Origin: Paraburkholderia sp. BL23I1N1
Lineage (GTDB): Bacteria > Pseudomonadota > Gammaproteobacteria > Burkholderiales > Burkholderiaceae
Assembly (NCBI RefSeq): GCF_003610295.1
Contig: NZ_RAPV01000002.1
Location: forward strand, 930,001-994,000
DNA length: 64,000 nucleotides
Reading direction: 5' to 3'
Within the stretch, counting starts at the first letter, position 1, and every line of letters begins with the position of its first letter. The position numbers and the translations under genes were made by a program. The notes under the pieces were generated by a model, which made no database searches, had not been told where the DNA came from, and saw nothing but the letters and a program-made list of their open reading frames with translations. Shown here one piece after another: positions 51,885 through 63,014 of this stretch.

Positions 51885-52964
51885 TCAGAACGTGTAGCCG
51901 ACTTCATTCGCGCGGCCTTCGAGTTCGTCGAGCAGCTTCGCAAACGGACGCAGCGGTGCATAGCGTTCAGCAACCTTGCGCGCATAACCGATGAAGCGCG
52001 GCAGATCCTTCATGTAATGCGGTTTGCCGTCGCGGTAGTTGATCCGGCAGAACAGCCCCAGCACCTTGATGTGCCGTTGCAGCCCCATCCATTCGAGCTG
52101 GCGGTAGAACTCGCCGAAATCCGCATCGACCGGCAGGCCCGCTTTCTTCGCGCGCTCCCAGTAGTACACGAAGCAATCCAGCTCGAACTCTTCGTCCCAG
52201 TTGAGGAAGGCATCGCGCAGCAACGAGGCGACGTCATACGTGATCGGGCCGGTCACCGCGTCCTGGAAGTCCAGCACGCCGGGATTCACGGGATTGGGCG
52301 CGGCCGCGATCAGCAGATTGCGCGGCATGAAATCGCGCAGCATGAACACCTGCGGTTGCGCCCGGGCGCTCGCGATCAGCAGCGCGAAGGTGCGATCGAG
52401 CACCCCGCGGGTCTTCTCGTCGACCTCGCGGCCCAGATGGCGGCCGATGAACCACTCCGGCATCAACTCCATCTCGCGGCGCAGGAAGGCTTCGTCGAAC
52501 GGCTGCAGCACGCCTTCGCGCGACGTGAGCTGCCAGCGGATCAGCGCATCGAGGGCGTCGCGCATCAACGAACGGGCGCGGCGGGGTTCATCCGCGGCTT
52601 GCGCCCCGGTCAGCGCGCCGAGGTACGAATCGGTGCCCAGGTCGGTGACGAGCATGAACCCGGCCTCGAAGTCGACCTCCAGCACGCGCGGCACATGCAC
52701 GTTGGCGGCGTCGAGCAATTGCGCGATTTGCACAAATTCGCGGCACTTTTCGGGCGGCGGGGCATCGACGGCGATCAGGGTGCCGGCGCCTTCGCTTTCC
52801 GCCGCCTTACCGGCGAGCCGGAAATAGCGACGAAAACTGGCGTCGGACGAAGCCGGCACAAGCGTGTCGAGTTCGAGCGCATAGCGTGCTGCGTGGGCAT
52901 TCAGCCAGGCCTCGAGCAGTTCGAGGCGGGCATCTTTGGAGTCTTTGGAGAGGGGCAGCGTCAT
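51885..52964 (-). CDS. amgK: Anomeric MurNAc/GlcNAc kinase
   Basis: 359 aa, aminoglycoside-phosphotransferase fold. AmgK phosphorylates the anomeric position of recycled MurNAc, feeding MurU. N-terminal SSDASFRRYFRL, catalytic-loop LRDFMPRNLL with the Asp and Asn retained (Leu replaces the usual His of other APH kinases), and VLDFQDAVTGPITYDVASLLRDA as the DFG-like metal site. Start 52964 (MTLPLSK) preferred over 52979. It is divergent from lptD, the order known from Pseudomonas putida. Confidence 0.92.
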   Translation of the reverse strand: MTLPLSKDSKDARLELLEAWLNAHAARYALELDTLVPASSDASFRRYFRLAGKAAESEGAGTLIAVDAPPPEKCREFVQIAQLLDAANVHVPRVLEVDFEAGFMLVTDLGTDSYLGALTGAQAADEPRRARSLMRDALDALIRWQLTSREGVLQPFDEAFLRREMELMPEWFIGRHLGREVDEKTRGVLDRTFALLIASARAQPQVFMLRDFMPRNLLIAAAPNPVNPGVLDFQDAVTGPITYDVASLLRDAFLNWDEEFELDCFVYYWERAKKAGLPVDADFGEFYRQLEWMGLQRHIKVLGLFCRINYRDGKPHYMKDLPRFIGYARKVAERYAPLRPFAKLLDELEGRANEVGYTF

Positions 52965-52980
52965 GAAAACCGGCGGCAAA

Positions 52981-53009
52981 TTCAGAGGGGCAACGTCTTG
53001 CCATATAAT
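52981..53009 (+). promoter_or_regulatory. Candidate sigma-70 promoter for the lptD operon
   Basis: TATAAT at 53004-53009 with TTCAGA at 52981-52986, 17 bp apart, about 180 bp before lptD. The -35 match is partial. It overlaps the start of divergent amgK. Confidence 0.5.
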
Positions 53010-53186
53010 ACCCCACGACTTTTTTGACGCGACTCACGCCAGCTTTCGCGTGTTCCGCTTTACCGCCCGCCTCATCGTTCGACAGATTGTAAATATTGAT
53101 GTGCAGCCGACTGTCACGGTCGGGATGTGCAGGCGGTGGATCGTGACTGCAAAAGCTGACGGACGGGCCGATTCGCCAAACGATAC

Positions 53187-55544
53187 ATGCCGCCTAGACA
53201 GCTTTCCCAAACGACTCCCTCTTGTGCCGTAGTGCCGCGCAAAAGGCGGCTCGTCGCGGCGTTGATCGCCGTTCCGGGCCTGATGCCCGCGCTTGCGCAC
53301 GCCCAGCTGGTGGGGGAAGCCGCGCAGCCGCAACCTATCGACGCGCCCTGGGGCATGCAGCTCGCCCCGCAGCTCGAAGAACATCCGTTGCAGTCAGGCC
53401 AGAAACCGGCCACGTTTGTACTCGGCGACACGACGACCGGCACCACCGACCAGGACATGGCCGCAAAGGGCTCGGCCGAGGTGCGGCGCAATACCTTCGT
53501 GATCAAGGCCGACGCGCTGCACTACGATCAGGACACGGACATGGCCGACGCATATGGCCAGGTTCACCTGAACAACAACGGCGCGACGTTCGCCGGCCCG
53601 GAAGCGCATATGCGGGTGGACTCGAGCGAAGGCTTCATGTCCGCGCCCAAGTATCGCTTCAACGTGACGGGCGGCTCGGGTAGCGCGGAGCGTGTCGACC
53701 TGCTCGACAACGAGCGCTCGGTGTTCACGAAGGGTACGTACACGGCGTGCTCCTGCTCGGACAATCCGGCCTGGTACATCAAAGGCAGCGAGTTCGATTT
53801 CGATACCGGCGCGGACGAAGGCGTTGCGTACAACGGCGTGCTGTTCTTCCAGGGGCTGCCGGTATTCGCTTCGCCGTGGCTGTCGTTCCCGCTGTCGGGC
53901 GAGCGGCGCAGCGGCATCTTGCCGCCCACGTTCTCGGTGAGTTCGTCGAACGGCTTCGAACTATCGGTGCCGTACTACTTCAACATCGCGCCGAATCGCG
54001 ATCTGACGGTCACACCGCGTCTGATCTCGAAGCGCGGCGTGCAGTTGCAGTCGACCTTCCGTTATCTGTCGCCCACGTATTCCGGCTCGATCACCGGCGA
54101 ATTCCTGCCGAACGACCGCCTGACGAAGACCAACCGCTACGCGCTGTACATCCAGCACAACCAGAACTTCGGCAACGGGTTCGGCGGCTACATCTACTAC
54201 AACAAGGTCTCGGACAATACGTATCCGGAAGACCTGTCGTCGTCGGTCAGTCAGTTCCAGAACGGCACCCAGCTCCTGTATCAGCAGGAAGCCGGGTTGA
54301 CCTATAGCAACGGCCCGTGGTCGGTGCTCGCGCGCGAACAGCACTGGCAGACGCTGACGCCTTCTACGGCGCCGTACGGCCGCGAGCCGCAGTTGAACGT
54401 GAAGTACGCGAAGTACAACGTCGGCGGTTTCGACTACGGTGCGGAAGCCGACTACTCGAATTTCCGCATCACCACCGCGGACACGACCCAGGGTCAGCGG
54501 GTGATGTTCAACCCGTACCTGTCGTATTCGGTAGTCGGGCCAGGTTACTTCGTTACGCCGAAGGTGCAGTGGCACTTTGCGTCGTACAACCTGAACAATA
54601 TCGCTACACCCGGCACGCCGAAGAATTTCACCGAGTCGATCCCGACGCTCTCCTTCGACACCGGGCTGATTTTCGACCGTTCGGTGCGGATCTTCGGCGA
54701 GGATTACATCCAGACGCTGGAGCCGCGGCTCTACTACGTCTACACGCCGTACCGCAACCAGAACAACGCGCCGCTCTTCGATACGGCCGATTCCGACTTC
54801 GGGCTGGCGGAAATCTTCACGCCGAACACGTTTGTCGGCAACGACCGGATCGCCGACGCGAACCGTCTGACCGCGGCGATTACCACGCGCTTCATCAACC
54901 CGGCCACGGGCGACGAACGCGCGCGCTTCGTGATCGCGCAGCAGTACTACTTCCAGGATCAGCGCGTCACGCTGCTGCCTACGCAGACCAGCACGCAGGC
55001 CACGCATTCGGACCTGATCGCGGGTGCGTCGCTCAAGCTCGGCGCCGGTTTCGCGTCGGAAACGGCGTTCCAATATAATGCCGACAACAACCAGTTGACG
55101 AAGACGAGCGTCGGTTTCGGGTTCAGCCCGGCCAGCGGCAAGGTGATCAATGTTGCGTATCGCTACACCCGCGCGAACACCACGCTGGATAACCAGCCGA
55201 TCAACCAGGTGCTGATTTCGGGGCAGTGGCCGCTAACACGCCATGTGTACGGGGTGGGCCGCTTCAATTACGACCTGGGCGGGCACCGGATCGTCGACGG
55301 TCTGGTCGGCTTGCAATACGACGCCGACTGCTGGACGCTCGGCGCCGGGATCCAGCGCTATGCGAACGGTCTGAATACCTCGGGGCAGAATCAGTCGAGC
55401 ACGCGGTTTCTCGCGCAGTTGACGTTCAAGGGCTTGTCGAGCGTCGACAACGGTCTGATTTCCGCGTTCCGCACCAGCGTGGCGGGCTATACGCCGCTGC
55501 CGCCGCCGCCGCCGCCGGAAGCGCGTTTCACCAATTACGAATGA
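53187..55544 (+). CDS. lptD: LPS-assembly outer-membrane protein
   Basis: 785 aa. Inserts lipopolysaccharide into the outer leaflet. Signal peptide to about residue 40 (ALAHAQ). The periplasmic OstA/LptA-like jellyroll follows (about 75-190; [20 protein letters not shown]), then the large beta-barrel ([19 protein letters not shown] onward). Cys residues in TACSCSDN and in the C-terminal YDADCWTLG could give the interdomain disulfides needed for assembly. A Pro-rich [12 protein letters not shown] tail precedes the stop. Followed by surA, its chaperone. Confidence 0.95.
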   Translation: MPPRQLSQTTPSCAVVPRKRRLVAALIAVPGLMPALAHAQLVGEAAQPQPIDAPWGMQLAPQLEEHPLQSGQKPATFVLGDTTTGTTDQDMAAKGSAEVRRNTFVIKADALHYDQDTDMADAYGQVHLNNNGATFAGPEAHMRVDSSEGFMSAPKYRFNVTGGSGSAERVDLLDNERSVFTKGTYTACSCSDNPAWYIKGSEFDFDTGADEGVAYNGVLFFQGLPVFASPWLSFPLSGERRSGILPPTFSVSSSNGFELSVPYYFNIAPNRDLTVTPRLISKRGVQLQSTFRYLSPTYSGSITGEFLPNDRLTKTNRYALYIQHNQNFGNGFGGYIYYNKVSDNTYPEDLSSSVSQFQNGTQLLYQQEAGLTYSNGPWSVLAREQHWQTLTPSTAPYGREPQLNVKYAKYNVGGFDYGAEADYSNFRITTADTTQGQRVMFNPYLSYSVVGPGYFVTPKVQWHFASYNLNNIATPGTPKNFTESIPTLSFDTGLIFDRSVRIFGEDYIQTLEPRLYYVYTPYRNQNNAPLFDTADSDFGLAEIFTPNTFVGNDRIADANRLTAAITTRFINPATGDERARFVIAQQYYFQDQRVTLLPTQTSTQATHSDLIAGASLKLGAGFASETAFQYNADNNQLTKTSVGFGFSPASGKVINVAYRYTRANTTLDNQPINQVLISGQWPLTRHVYGVGRFNYDLGGHRIVDGLVGLQYDADCWTLGAGIQRYANGLNTSGQNQSSTRFLAQLTFKGLSSVDNGLISAFRTSVAGYTPLPPPPPPEARFTNYE

Positions 55545-55620
55545 CGCTCGCCCGATCATTTATAGAATGCGAAAAGACGGGCCAGGCGCGCCCGACATCA
55601 TTGGAGTATCTGTGGCAATC

Positions 55621-56976
55621 ATGAAAAAGCTTCGCTTGGCAACGCTTGCGGCCGGTCTTGCCGCCGTCGCGTCTTTCCTGTCAGTCGCGCCGGTTCAGGC
55701 GCAGGCGCTGTCGCCCGGCAATAACGGCCAGACTGTCGACACCATCGCCGCAGTGGTCAACAACGGTGTCATCACGCGGCGCGAGCTCGACGAGCGCATC
55801 GGCCTGATCACCCGCCGGCTGAACCAGCAGAACGCGCCGGTCCCGCCGATGGACCAGTTGCGCCAGCAGGTGCTCAACCAGATGGTGCTGGAACGCATCC
55901 AGTTGCAGAAGGCGAAAGAAGACGGCATCAACATCGATGACGCCGCCGTGCAAAAAACGCTCGAGCGGCTCGCGCAGGCGAACAACATGACGCTCGACAT
56001 GTATCGCTCGCGTATCGAGGCGCAAGGCGTGCCCTGGACCACCTTCACGAGTGACGCGCGCACCGAACTCACGCTCTCGCGTCTGCGTGAGAAGGAAGTG
56101 GACAGCAAGGTCACAGTGTCGGACGCCGAGGTCGCGAACTACATCGCCAGCCAGCGCGGCCCGAACTCCGGCCTGACAAGCGATCTGCACCTGCAGCACA
56201 TCTTCGTGAAGGCGCCGCTGAACGCGTCGGAAACCGACATTGAAGCCGCGCAGCAAAAGTCCCAGGCCTTGCTGGCGGAAGCCAAGGGCGGCGCCAACTT
56301 CGAAAAGCTGGCGAAGTCGAATTCGCAAGCGCCGGATGCGTCGAAAGGCGGCGATACAGGTTTCGTGCCGCCGTCCAAACTGCCGCCTGAGTTCGTCAAG
56401 GCCGCCTCGGCGCTGCGCCCGGGCCAGGTCAGTCCGGATCTGATCCGTACCAACGACGGCTTCGAAATTGTGCGCCTCGTCGATCGTCGCGCGGGCCAGG
56501 GCACCAGCTCCGATGCGCCGAAGCTTGTGCAGACGCACGTTCGCCACATCCTGATCCGCGTCGGCGACGGCATGTCCGAGCCGCAAGCGCGTCAGAAGCT
56601 GCTCGAAATCAAGAACCAGATCGCCGCAGGCGGCGACTTCGCGAAGTTCGCCCACACCTACTCGCAAGACGGTTCGTCGTCGCAAGGCGGCGACCTCGGC
56701 TGGATCAGCCCCGGCGAGACCGTGCCGGAATTCGAGCGCGCCATGAACAACCTGCAGGACGGTCAGATCAGCGACCCCGTACGCAGCGAATACGGCTATC
56801 ACCTGATTCAGGTGCTGGGCCGCCGCGAATCGGAAGGCTCGGTTTCGCAGCAGATGGATCTGGCGCGTCAGGCGATCGGTCAGCGCAAGGCGGAGCAGGC
56901 CTATGCAGACTGGCTGCGCGAATTGCGCGACACTGCCTACGTGGAAGTGAAGCCGACTCTGTCGAGCATGCAATAA
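55621..56976 (+). CDS. surA: Periplasmic peptidyl-prolyl isomerase/chaperone SurA
   Basis: 451 aa. Signal peptide (about 1-29, ending VQAQA). The SurA N-terminal chaperone domain starts with [21 protein letters not shown]. Two parvulin domains follow: [13 protein letters not shown] (about 195-290) and [16 protein letters not shown] (about 310-410). The C-terminal helix rejoins the core. It escorts unfolded barrels such as LptD to the BAM complex. It lies 76 bp after lptD and 4 bp before pdxA. Confidence 0.96.
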   Translation: MKKLRLATLAAGLAAVASFLSVAPVQAQALSPGNNGQTVDTIAAVVNNGVITRRELDERIGLITRRLNQQNAPVPPMDQLRQQVLNQMVLERIQLQKAKEDGINIDDAAVQKTLERLAQANNMTLDMYRSRIEAQGVPWTTFTSDARTELTLSRLREKEVDSKVTVSDAEVANYIASQRGPNSGLTSDLHLQHIFVKAPLNASETDIEAAQQKSQALLAEAKGGANFEKLAKSNSQAPDASKGGDTGFVPPSKLPPEFVKAASALRPGQVSPDLIRTNDGFEIVRLVDRRAGQGTSSDAPKLVQTHVRHILIRVGDGMSEPQARQKLLEIKNQIAAGGDFAKFAHTYSQDGSSSQGGDLGWISPGETVPEFERAMNNLQDGQISDPVRSEYGYHLIQVLGRRESEGSVSQQMDLARQAIGQRKAEQAYADWLRELRDTAYVEVKPTLSSMQ

Positions 56977-56980
56977 CGTC

Positions 56981-57991
56981 ATGACATCCGCCGCGCAGTT
57001 CACCAGCCTTCCGTTGCAGATCGCGATCACGACCGGCGAGCCTGCCGGCGTCGGCCCCGAGCTGACCGCGCAGGCGCTGGCGGGCGCGGCGGCGCATTGG
57101 CCGGGCGCACAGTTCACCGTGCTGGGCGATGCGGATTTGCTGGCTGAGCGCGCGCACGCGGTAGGCGTCGATTGGGCCCTGCTGGTGGTGGGCGGCAAGC
57201 GCGTGCGGGTGCAGCATCGGCCGCTCGGCGCGCCTTCGCAGGCCGGCAAGCTCGACGCCGCCAATGGCCGCTACGTGCTCGATCTGCTCGACAGCGCAAT
57301 TGACGGCGCCGTGGCCGGCACGTTCGACGCGATCGTTACCGCGCCGCTGCAAAAAAGCACCATTAATGACGCCGGCGTGCCGTTCACCGGCCACACGGAA
57401 TATCTGGCCGAGCGCACGCACACGCCGCGCGTGGTGATGATGCTGGCCGGCACCGGCAAGCGCCCGTTGCGCGTCGCGCTCGCTACCACGCATCTGCCGC
57501 TCAAAGACGTCTCCGCCGCGCTGACGATCGACGGTATCGTCGAGACGCTGCGCATCATCGATGACGATCTGCGCCACCACTTTGGCTTGCCCGCGCCGCG
57601 CATCCTCGTGACGGGTTTGAATCCGCATGCGGGCGAAAACGGTTATCTGGGCCGCGAGGAAATCGAGGTGATTTCCCCGGCACTGAAGCTCGCGAACGAA
57701 CAAGGCATCGACGCGCCTGGCCCCTATCCGGCGGACACTTTGTTTCAGCCGCGTTATCTGGAGCAGGCCGACTGCGTGCTGGCGATGTTCCACGATCAGG
57801 GCCTGCCGGTATTGAAGTACGCGACGTTCGGCGAAGGCATCAACATCACGCTCGGCTTGCCGATCATCCGCACTTCGGTCGATCACGGCACCGCGCTCGA
57901 TCTGGCCGGCACCGGCCGTGCCGACGCCGGCAGTCTGATCGCCGCGATCGATACGGCGGTTTCGATGGCGCAGCACCGCCGCGCGGGCTGA
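56981..57991 (+). CDS. pdxA: 4-hydroxythreonine-4-phosphate dehydrogenase
   Basis: 336 aa NAD-dependent enzyme of pyridoxal phosphate synthesis. [18 protein letters not shown] near the start, [24 protein letters not shown] (metal-binding His), [28 protein letters not shown] and [20 protein letters not shown] mark the family. Its 4-bp gap from surA and following rsmA match the E. coli surA-pdxA-rsmA order. Confidence 0.96.
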   Translation: MTSAAQFTSLPLQIAITTGEPAGVGPELTAQALAGAAAHWPGAQFTVLGDADLLAERAHAVGVDWALLVVGGKRVRVQHRPLGAPSQAGKLDAANGRYVLDLLDSAIDGAVAGTFDAIVTAPLQKSTINDAGVPFTGHTEYLAERTHTPRVVMMLAGTGKRPLRVALATTHLPLKDVSAALTIDGIVETLRIIDDDLRHHFGLPAPRILVTGLNPHAGENGYLGREEIEVISPALKLANEQGIDAPGPYPADTLFQPRYLEQADCVLAMFHDQGLPVLKYATFGEGINITLGLPIIRTSVDHGTALDLAGTGRADAGSLIAAIDTAVSMAQHRRAG

Positions 57992-58129
57992 TCCAGCCTT
58001 CGCGAGAGCGGCGGCGTACGCGCTTCTTGCCGGTCGCCGCTCGCTGTATTCGCGTTCGTTGCGCGTTTTCCTGGTTTGTTGCCGGGTTGTTCCTATCTTT
58101 AAGCAGTTCTCTTTCAAAGCGTTTCTTCG

Positions 58130-58996
58130 ATGTCCACCAGCAGACAGCAGCAGGGCCGGCACCAGGGCCATATCGCGCGCAAGCGTTTCGGACAGAATTT
58201 TCTGGTGGATATGGGCGTGATCGATTCGATCGTCGACGTGATCCGGCCGCAGCGCGGCGAGCGCATGGTCGAGATCGGGCCGGGGCTTGGCGCGCTCACC
58301 GAACCGCTGATCGAGCGTCTGGCGACACCCGACGCGCCGTTGCACGCGGTCGAACTGGATCGCGATCTGATTGGCCGTCTCAAGACAAAATTCGGCGACC
58401 TGCTCGAGTTGCATGCGGGCGATGCGCTCGCGTTCGACTTCGGCACGCTGGCGGCGCCGGGTGAGAAAGCGTCGCTGCGCATTGTCGGCAATCTGCCGTA
58501 CAACATTTCGAGCCCGTTGCTGTTCCATCTGACCACGTTCGCGCATCGCGTGATCGACCAGCATTTCATGCTGCAGAACGAAGTGGTCGATCGCATGGTG
58601 GCGGAGCCGGGCACCAAGGCGTTCAGCCGCCTCTCGGTGATGCTGCAATACCGCTACGTGATCGACAAGCAACTCGACGTGCCGCCCGAAGCATTCAACC
58701 CGCCGCCGAAGGTTGATTCGGCGATCGTGCGGATGATCCCGTACGAACTGCATGAATTGCCGGCAGTGGACGAGCGCGTGCTCGGCGAGGTGGTCACGGC
58801 CGCCTTCTCGCAACGGCGCAAGATGCTGCGCAATACGTTGGCCGCATTTCGTGATGCGGTGGATTTCGAGGCGCTAGGGTTTGATCTGCAACGCCGCGCC
58901 GAAGATGTGCCGGTGGCCGAATATGTGCGCGTGGCGCAGATTGTGGCGGCTTCGCCGGCGCGCGGCGCCGCGGCTGCGGAGACCGGCGACGCCTGA
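58130..58996 (+). CDS. rsmA: 16S rRNA (A1518/A1519) dimethyltransferase
   Basis: 288 aa, also called KsgA. Dimethylates two adjacent adenines in the 3' hairpin of 16S r[17 protein letters not shown]-binding [14 protein letters not shown], and the N6-adenine motif [14 protein letters not shown] are present. [12 protein letters not shown] and the C-terminal helical domain with [17 protein letters not shown] complete it. The 140-bp gap after pdxA may hold a separate promoter. Confidence 0.96.
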   Translation: MSTSRQQQGRHQGHIARKRFGQNFLVDMGVIDSIVDVIRPQRGERMVEIGPGLGALTEPLIERLATPDAPLHAVELDRDLIGRLKTKFGDLLELHAGDALAFDFGTLAAPGEKASLRIVGNLPYNISSPLLFHLTTFAHRVIDQHFMLQNEVVDRMVAEPGTKAFSRLSVMLQYRYVIDKQLDVPPEAFNPPPKVDSAIVRMIPYELHELPAVDERVLGEVVTAAFSQRRKMLRNTLAAFRDAVDFEALGFDLQRRAEDVPVAEYVRVAQIVAASPARGAAAAETGDA

Positions 58997-59021
58997 GTCT
59001 CACGCCTTAAGCCTTGAAGGA

Positions 59022-59048
59022 AAGCGCGCTGCGTTCAGCGGCGCGCTT
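59022..59048. terminator. Hairpin between convergent rsmA and EamA-type genes
   Basis: AAGCGCGC / GCGCGCTT stem with a short internal helix. It has an A-run on the plus strand, so a T-run in the minus direction; the geometry best terminates the minus-strand gene. Confidence 0.5.
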
Positions 59049-59063
59049 AAAAAATCACCTCGC

Positions 59064-59999
59064 CTAAGCTGCAACCCGCTTCACCGGCGCATTGACCAGC
59101 GCAATGCCGGTCAGCACCAGCACGGCGGCCATCAGAAAGCGCAGGCTGAACGACTCGCCGAGCAACAGCACGCCGAAGGTCACGCCGAACAAGGGCGTCA
59201 GGAACGAGAACACCGACAGGCGCGACGCGATGTAACGCGTCAACAGCCAGAACCACACCAGATAGCTGACGAACGCCACGATCACGGCCTGATACGCGAG
59301 GCTCATCACCGCCAGTGGCGTGACGGTTTCCACGCGGGCCTGACCGAGTCCCAACGCGAGCGCGAGCAGGACCACCGCCGACACCGTCAATTGATAGAAC
59401 AGCGTCTTGCTGGCGCTCGAATAGGCGAGGCGCGTGGCGCGCACCACCACGGTGGTCGCGGCCCACGCGATGCCGGCCAGCACGCCGAGCGCGTCACCGG
59501 CGACGCCCTTCAGGGTCGAGCCCTGCGCCGCATGACCGTGCAGGAAACCGTCGGCGAACGCCAGCGCCATCCCCGAAAACGCCGCCAGGATGCCGAGCCA
59601 TTGAGTGCGCCGAATCCGTTCTCCGGCGACGAACCAGTGCAGCCCGAGCGCCGTAAAGCACGGTGCGGTGTACAGAAAGACCGCCATGCGCGAGGCGCTG
59701 GTTAGCGTCAGGCCGAGAAAAATGCACACGAATTCCCCGGCGAACAGCACGCCTGCAAGCAGGCCCGCGCCTAATGTTCCGTCGTCGCGAAAGAGCGGGG
59801 TGCCGCGCGAGCGCGCCCAGCCCCAGACCAGCACAGCCGCGATTGCCGAGCGCAGCCCCGCCTGGAATACCGGCGGCAATGCCGCGTTGGTGCTCTTGAT
59901 CGCGACTTGCTGGAGTCCCCAGACTGCGCACAAGCCGATCATGAGCAGGATGGCGAAGCTGTCCAGGGCGCGGCGCGCGGGGAGGGCGGTGGTGCTCAT
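59064..59999 (-). CDS. EamA/DMT-family transporter
   Basis: 311 aa with ten predicted transmembrane helices arranged as two EamA repeats (for example LLMIGLCAVWGLQQVAIKST at the start and LSVFSFLTPLFGVTFGVLLLGE in repeat two). Drug/metabolite transporter superfamily, likely exporting an amino acid or metabolite. Start 59999 (MSTTALP) is preferred over an in-frame ATG at 60029. Substrate not evident. Confidence 0.88.
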   Translation of the reverse strand: MSTTALPARRALDSFAILLMIGLCAVWGLQQVAIKSTNAALPPVFQAGLRSAIAAVLVWGWARSRGTPLFRDDGTLGAGLLAGVLFAGEFVCIFLGLTLTSASRMAVFLYTAPCFTALGLHWFVAGERIRRTQWLGILAAFSGMALAFADGFLHGHAAQGSTLKGVAGDALGVLAGIAWAATTVVVRATRLAYSSASKTLFYQLTVSAVVLLALALGLGQARVETVTPLAVMSLAYQAVIVAFVSYLVWFWLLTRYIASRLSVFSFLTPLFGVTFGVLLLGESFSLRFLMAAVLVLTGIALVNAPVKRVAA

Positions 60000-60029
60000 G
60001 GGTTTCGTGGGATGGCGATGATAGGTCAT

Positions 60030-60354
60030 ACGATATCAAACCCGTCCGCCCCGCCATGCGATGACCCCACCGCCTACGCGTGCTTCTTACAAGCTGCAAG
60101 CGCCTTCGACGGCAGAACAACACTTACGTCAGTCTATTTTCTTACTGCGCGGTTTCGCGCTAAGGTTCACCCACGCGCATTTCGTCAGTTGATTCAGGCA
60201 GCCTGCATTGGCCCTCATGCAAGGTTCCACTGAGGACGCAGCTCCGTGCCTGTCGATTTGCGCAGCCTCAAATGAGCAGCGTGCCGGTACTTTGCATCAG
60301 GCGTGGCGGTGTCGATATATCCGTGAAAAGCGGGAATCTGTATGAGGAGACGGA
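60030..60354. other. Intergenic region upstream of the porin gene
   Basis: 325 bp between divergent starts. It must hold the porin promoter, but no convincing -10/-35 pair, palindrome or small gene stands out. GAGGAG at 60341-60346 serves the porin ATG. Confidence 0.4.
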
Positions 60355-61464
60355 ATGAAGAACGTAAGCAGGTGGGCGATGGCTGCAGTGCCCGCAGCGT
60401 TGGCATGCCAGATGGCCCATGCCCAATCGAGCGTGACGCTCTATGGCGTGATCGACGAGAGCGTGCGGTATCTGACCCACGCCAACCGGGCCGGCGATTC
60501 GTCGATCGCGCTCGGCAGCGGCGGCATGACGGAGAGCCGCTGGGGCATCAGGGGCGTCGAGGATCTGGGCGGCGGCTGGTCGACGTTCTTCAAACTCGAA
60601 AACCGTTTCTACATGAATACCGGTCAGAGCGATCCCACCTTGCCGTTCTTCAACGAAGCGCAAGTGGGCGTGCGCTCGGATTCCTATGGTCAGGTGATCT
60701 TCGGTCGTCAGTACAACGTGATGATCGAGGGCATTACCATCGGCGGCTATGGCAGCAATATCTGGATTCCGTACGATTTCAGCTTCCAGCCGGAAGTAAC
60801 GATGACCGGCGGTATCTGGACCAGCAACCAGGTGCAGTATCAGGCGAAATATAACGGTTTCCATATAGCCGCCGGCTATGCATTCGGTGGCAACGCGGGC
60901 AATTCGTACGGCAGCCAGATCGGCGTGGCGGCGGCTTACGCGCCGGGCGGCCCGTTCACTTTCGGCGGCGCGTATCAGGAGTCGAAAGATTCGGTCAACG
61001 GCGCAGCCGCGAAAGCGTGGACTTTCGGCGGGTCGTACACCTGGAATTTCACGCGGTTCTCGGTCGGCTATATCGTCGATCAGAACGACGCCGGCTTTTC
61101 GAATTTCGCCAACGGGCCGTTCACCGCGCCCGCGTTGACCGCGCTTAAGTACACCGACTTTTCGCGGCGTCGCATGATCATGGGCGGAATCATGCAGCAG
61201 GTCGGCACCGCGTGGCACTTCGCTGCGAACGTCTGGCGCACGCTGCAGGACGGCAAGACCGCCGCGCAGGACGGTTCGGCATGGCAATACCAACTGGTCG
61301 CCGACTACAACCTGTCGAGGCGTACCGATATCTATCTGGAAGGCGATTACGCGCTATACCGGGGCGATCTGATCGGCGCGCAATTGCAGGGCGTCAACGG
61401 TATCGGGCTTGCGCAGAAGGGCAGCCAGATCGGCCTGATGGCCGGCGTGCGGCATCAATTCTGA
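60355..61464 (+). CDS. Gram-negative porin, Burkholderia type
   Basis: 369 aa, 16-strand trimeric outer-membrane porin of the OmpC-like betaproteobacterial family. Signal peptide 1-23 (ALACQMAHAQ), then SSVTLYGVIDESVRYLTH, the standard first strand. SRWGIRGVEDLGGGWSTFFKLENRF and the final LMAGVRHQF with terminal Phe recognised by the BAM complex are typical. Pore selectivity is unknown. Confidence 0.94.
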   Translation: MKNVSRWAMAAVPAALACQMAHAQSSVTLYGVIDESVRYLTHANRAGDSSIALGSGGMTESRWGIRGVEDLGGGWSTFFKLENRFYMNTGQSDPTLPFFNEAQVGVRSDSYGQVIFGRQYNVMIEGITIGGYGSNIWIPYDFSFQPEVTMTGGIWTSNQVQYQAKYNGFHIAAGYAFGGNAGNSYGSQIGVAAAYAPGGPFTFGGAYQESKDSVNGAAAKAWTFGGSYTWNFTRFSVGYIVDQNDAGFSNFANGPFTAPALTALKYTDFSRRRMIMGGIMQQVGTAWHFAANVWRTLQDGKTAAQDGSAWQYQLVADYNLSRRTDIYLEGDYALYRGDLIGAQLQGVNGIGLAQKGSQIGLMAGVRHQF

Positions 61465-61476
61465 GCTGCCGGGCAC

Positions 61477-61562
61477 TTACCAACTCCAGCGAGCGCCCAG
61501 GTTGCCTTCCACCGTGCTGCGGTGCTCGCCGTTCACGTTCATGGCGTAGCCCGCCGTGGCAA
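61477..61562 (-). pseudogene. C-terminal remnant of an autotransporter-type beta-barrel
   Basis: Minus-strand reading gives TAGYAMNVNGEHRSTVEGNL followed by GARWSW and a stop at 61477-61479. This looks like the last two strands of a type V autotransporter translocator ending in an aromatic residue. The rest of the gene is missing: the frame runs into the end of the MFS gene at 61566. It is probably a deletion scar. Confidence 0.5.
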
Positions 61563-61565
61563 GCC

Positions 61566-62912
61566 TCACCCAGCCGCGCCTTCCATGCGCCGCTTCGACC
61601 GTTGTGGGTCGATCAAAGCGAAACCCGCCGCGCCGACGATCAGCAGCAATGTGCCGGTTACCGCGAAGCCGATTTCATAGCCACGTGCGTCGCCAGTTGC
61701 GCTGAGCAGCTTGCCCATCGCGACGGGTCCGATCAGTCCGGCGGTCGTGACGATCGAGTTGGTGACCGCGAGCAGAGCCCCGCGTCGCACCGTCGGCGCG
61801 ACTTCGGCGACCAGCATCGGACCGAAGGTGAACGTCTGGATTGCCAACGCGCTGGCGAGACCCATCAGGGCGATCTTGACGAACGGCGGCGCGCCCAGCA
61901 ACAGCGAACAGTACGCAAACCCGCTCGCCACGCATGCCGCGCTGATCAGTTTGCCGCGCGCCACCTTCGACGGCACGCCGCGCTTGAGCATTCGATGCGA
62001 AATTATTTCGAGCGCGATGCCGAGCGGGATTCGCGCCGCGACTTGCAGCGCGAACAACCAGCCGGCCTGGGTCGCGGCAAAGCCGAGGCCGAGCCGGAAA
62101 TACGCGGGCACCCAGGTGAAGCCGATCGCGATCACCGCATAGCCGACAAAGCATTGCAGCATCACGCCGATCACCGTGCGGTCGCTCAGCATGCGCCGAA
62201 ATGGCACCGACGCGACACGCGGGCCGGCCGCCGCGACGGCAAACGCTGGTGATGGGTTGTGCTGACGATTGCCCGTCTTGCCGAGGCACAGCCACAGCAC
62301 GGTCCAGCCGATACCGACCACGGCGAGCGTGAGAAACGTTGCGTGCCAGTGCCCTTGCTGCGAGATGTAGGTGAGCACCGGTCCCGCGATGATGACGCCC
62401 GCCGTTGCCCCTGTTTGAACGATGGCGGTGGGAAGATTGCGCTCGTGGTCGTCGAACCCGGTGTAAACCACATGCAGCGCCAGCGGCGAGGCCGGCCCTT
62501 CCCCCGCACCCGGCAAGACGCGGCATAGCAGCAACACGGCAAAGCTGGTCGGCCACGCAAGCGGCAACTGCGCGACCGCCCAGATCAGCGCGAGGCCGGC
62601 AAGCAGCCATTTCATGTTGACGCGGTCGGCAATCAGGCCGACGGCGATGCCCGAGATCGAGAACAACAAAAAGAACGCGCTGCCGACGAGGCCGAACTGA
62701 CCGTGCGTCAATTGCATGTCCTGCATCAGCGGGATCGCGACCAGGCCGAGCACGGGTTTGTCGGCGAAATTGACCAGCATGAACAGGAACAGCGAGGCAA
62801 CGATTACCCAGCGGCGGCCCTGCGCCTTCTCGTGTGCTTGGGTGGGGTGAGCTGACGCCGTGTCGGCGGTAAGCGCCGCGCAGTGTTTCGTGCTGCTGAT
62901 GATAGTAGGCAA
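61566..62912 (-). CDS. MFS transporter, ACS-like (organic anion/cation symporter type)
   Basis: 448 aa, 12 transmembrane helices. FLFMLVNFADKPVLGLVAIPLMQDMQLTHGQFGLVGS and LLLCRVLPGAGEGPASPLALHVV (motif in helix 4-5) fit the ACS family of carboxylate transporters. Divergent from a LysR regulator with about 100 bp between starts, which suggests regulator-transporter pairing. Substrate unknown. Its 3' end adjoins the autotransporter remnant. Confidence 0.88.
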   Translation of the reverse strand: MPTIISSTKHCAALTADTASAHPTQAHEKAQGRRWVIVASLFLFMLVNFADKPVLGLVAIPLMQDMQLTHGQFGLVGSAFFLLFSISGIAVGLIADRVNMKWLLAGLALIWAVAQLPLAWPTSFAVLLLCRVLPGAGEGPASPLALHVVYTGFDDHERNLPTAIVQTGATAGVIIAGPVLTYISQQGHWHATFLTLAVVGIGWTVLWLCLGKTGNRQHNPSPAFAVAAAGPRVASVPFRRMLSDRTVIGVMLQCFVGYAVIAIGFTWVPAYFRLGLGFAATQAGWLFALQVAARIPLGIALEIISHRMLKRGVPSKVARGKLISAACVASGFAYCSLLLGAPPFVKIALMGLASALAIQTFTFGPMLVAEVAPTVRRGALLAVTNSIVTTAGLIGPVAMGKLLSATGDARGYEIGFAVTGTLLLIVGAAGFALIDPQRSKRRMEGAAG

Positions 62913-63014
62913 AGCATGTCTTCAATTCTGGCGCGAGGCGCTGGGTTTTCACCCATTTGAGGTGGTATAACTGAATTGTTCAAGTGCATTCTCGTAATCG
63001 GGAGCTTGCAAACT

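Noticed and set aside
58000..58045. Terminator after pdxA
   Set aside because: AGCGGCGGCG...CGCCGCT can pair but has a long loop and no T-run.
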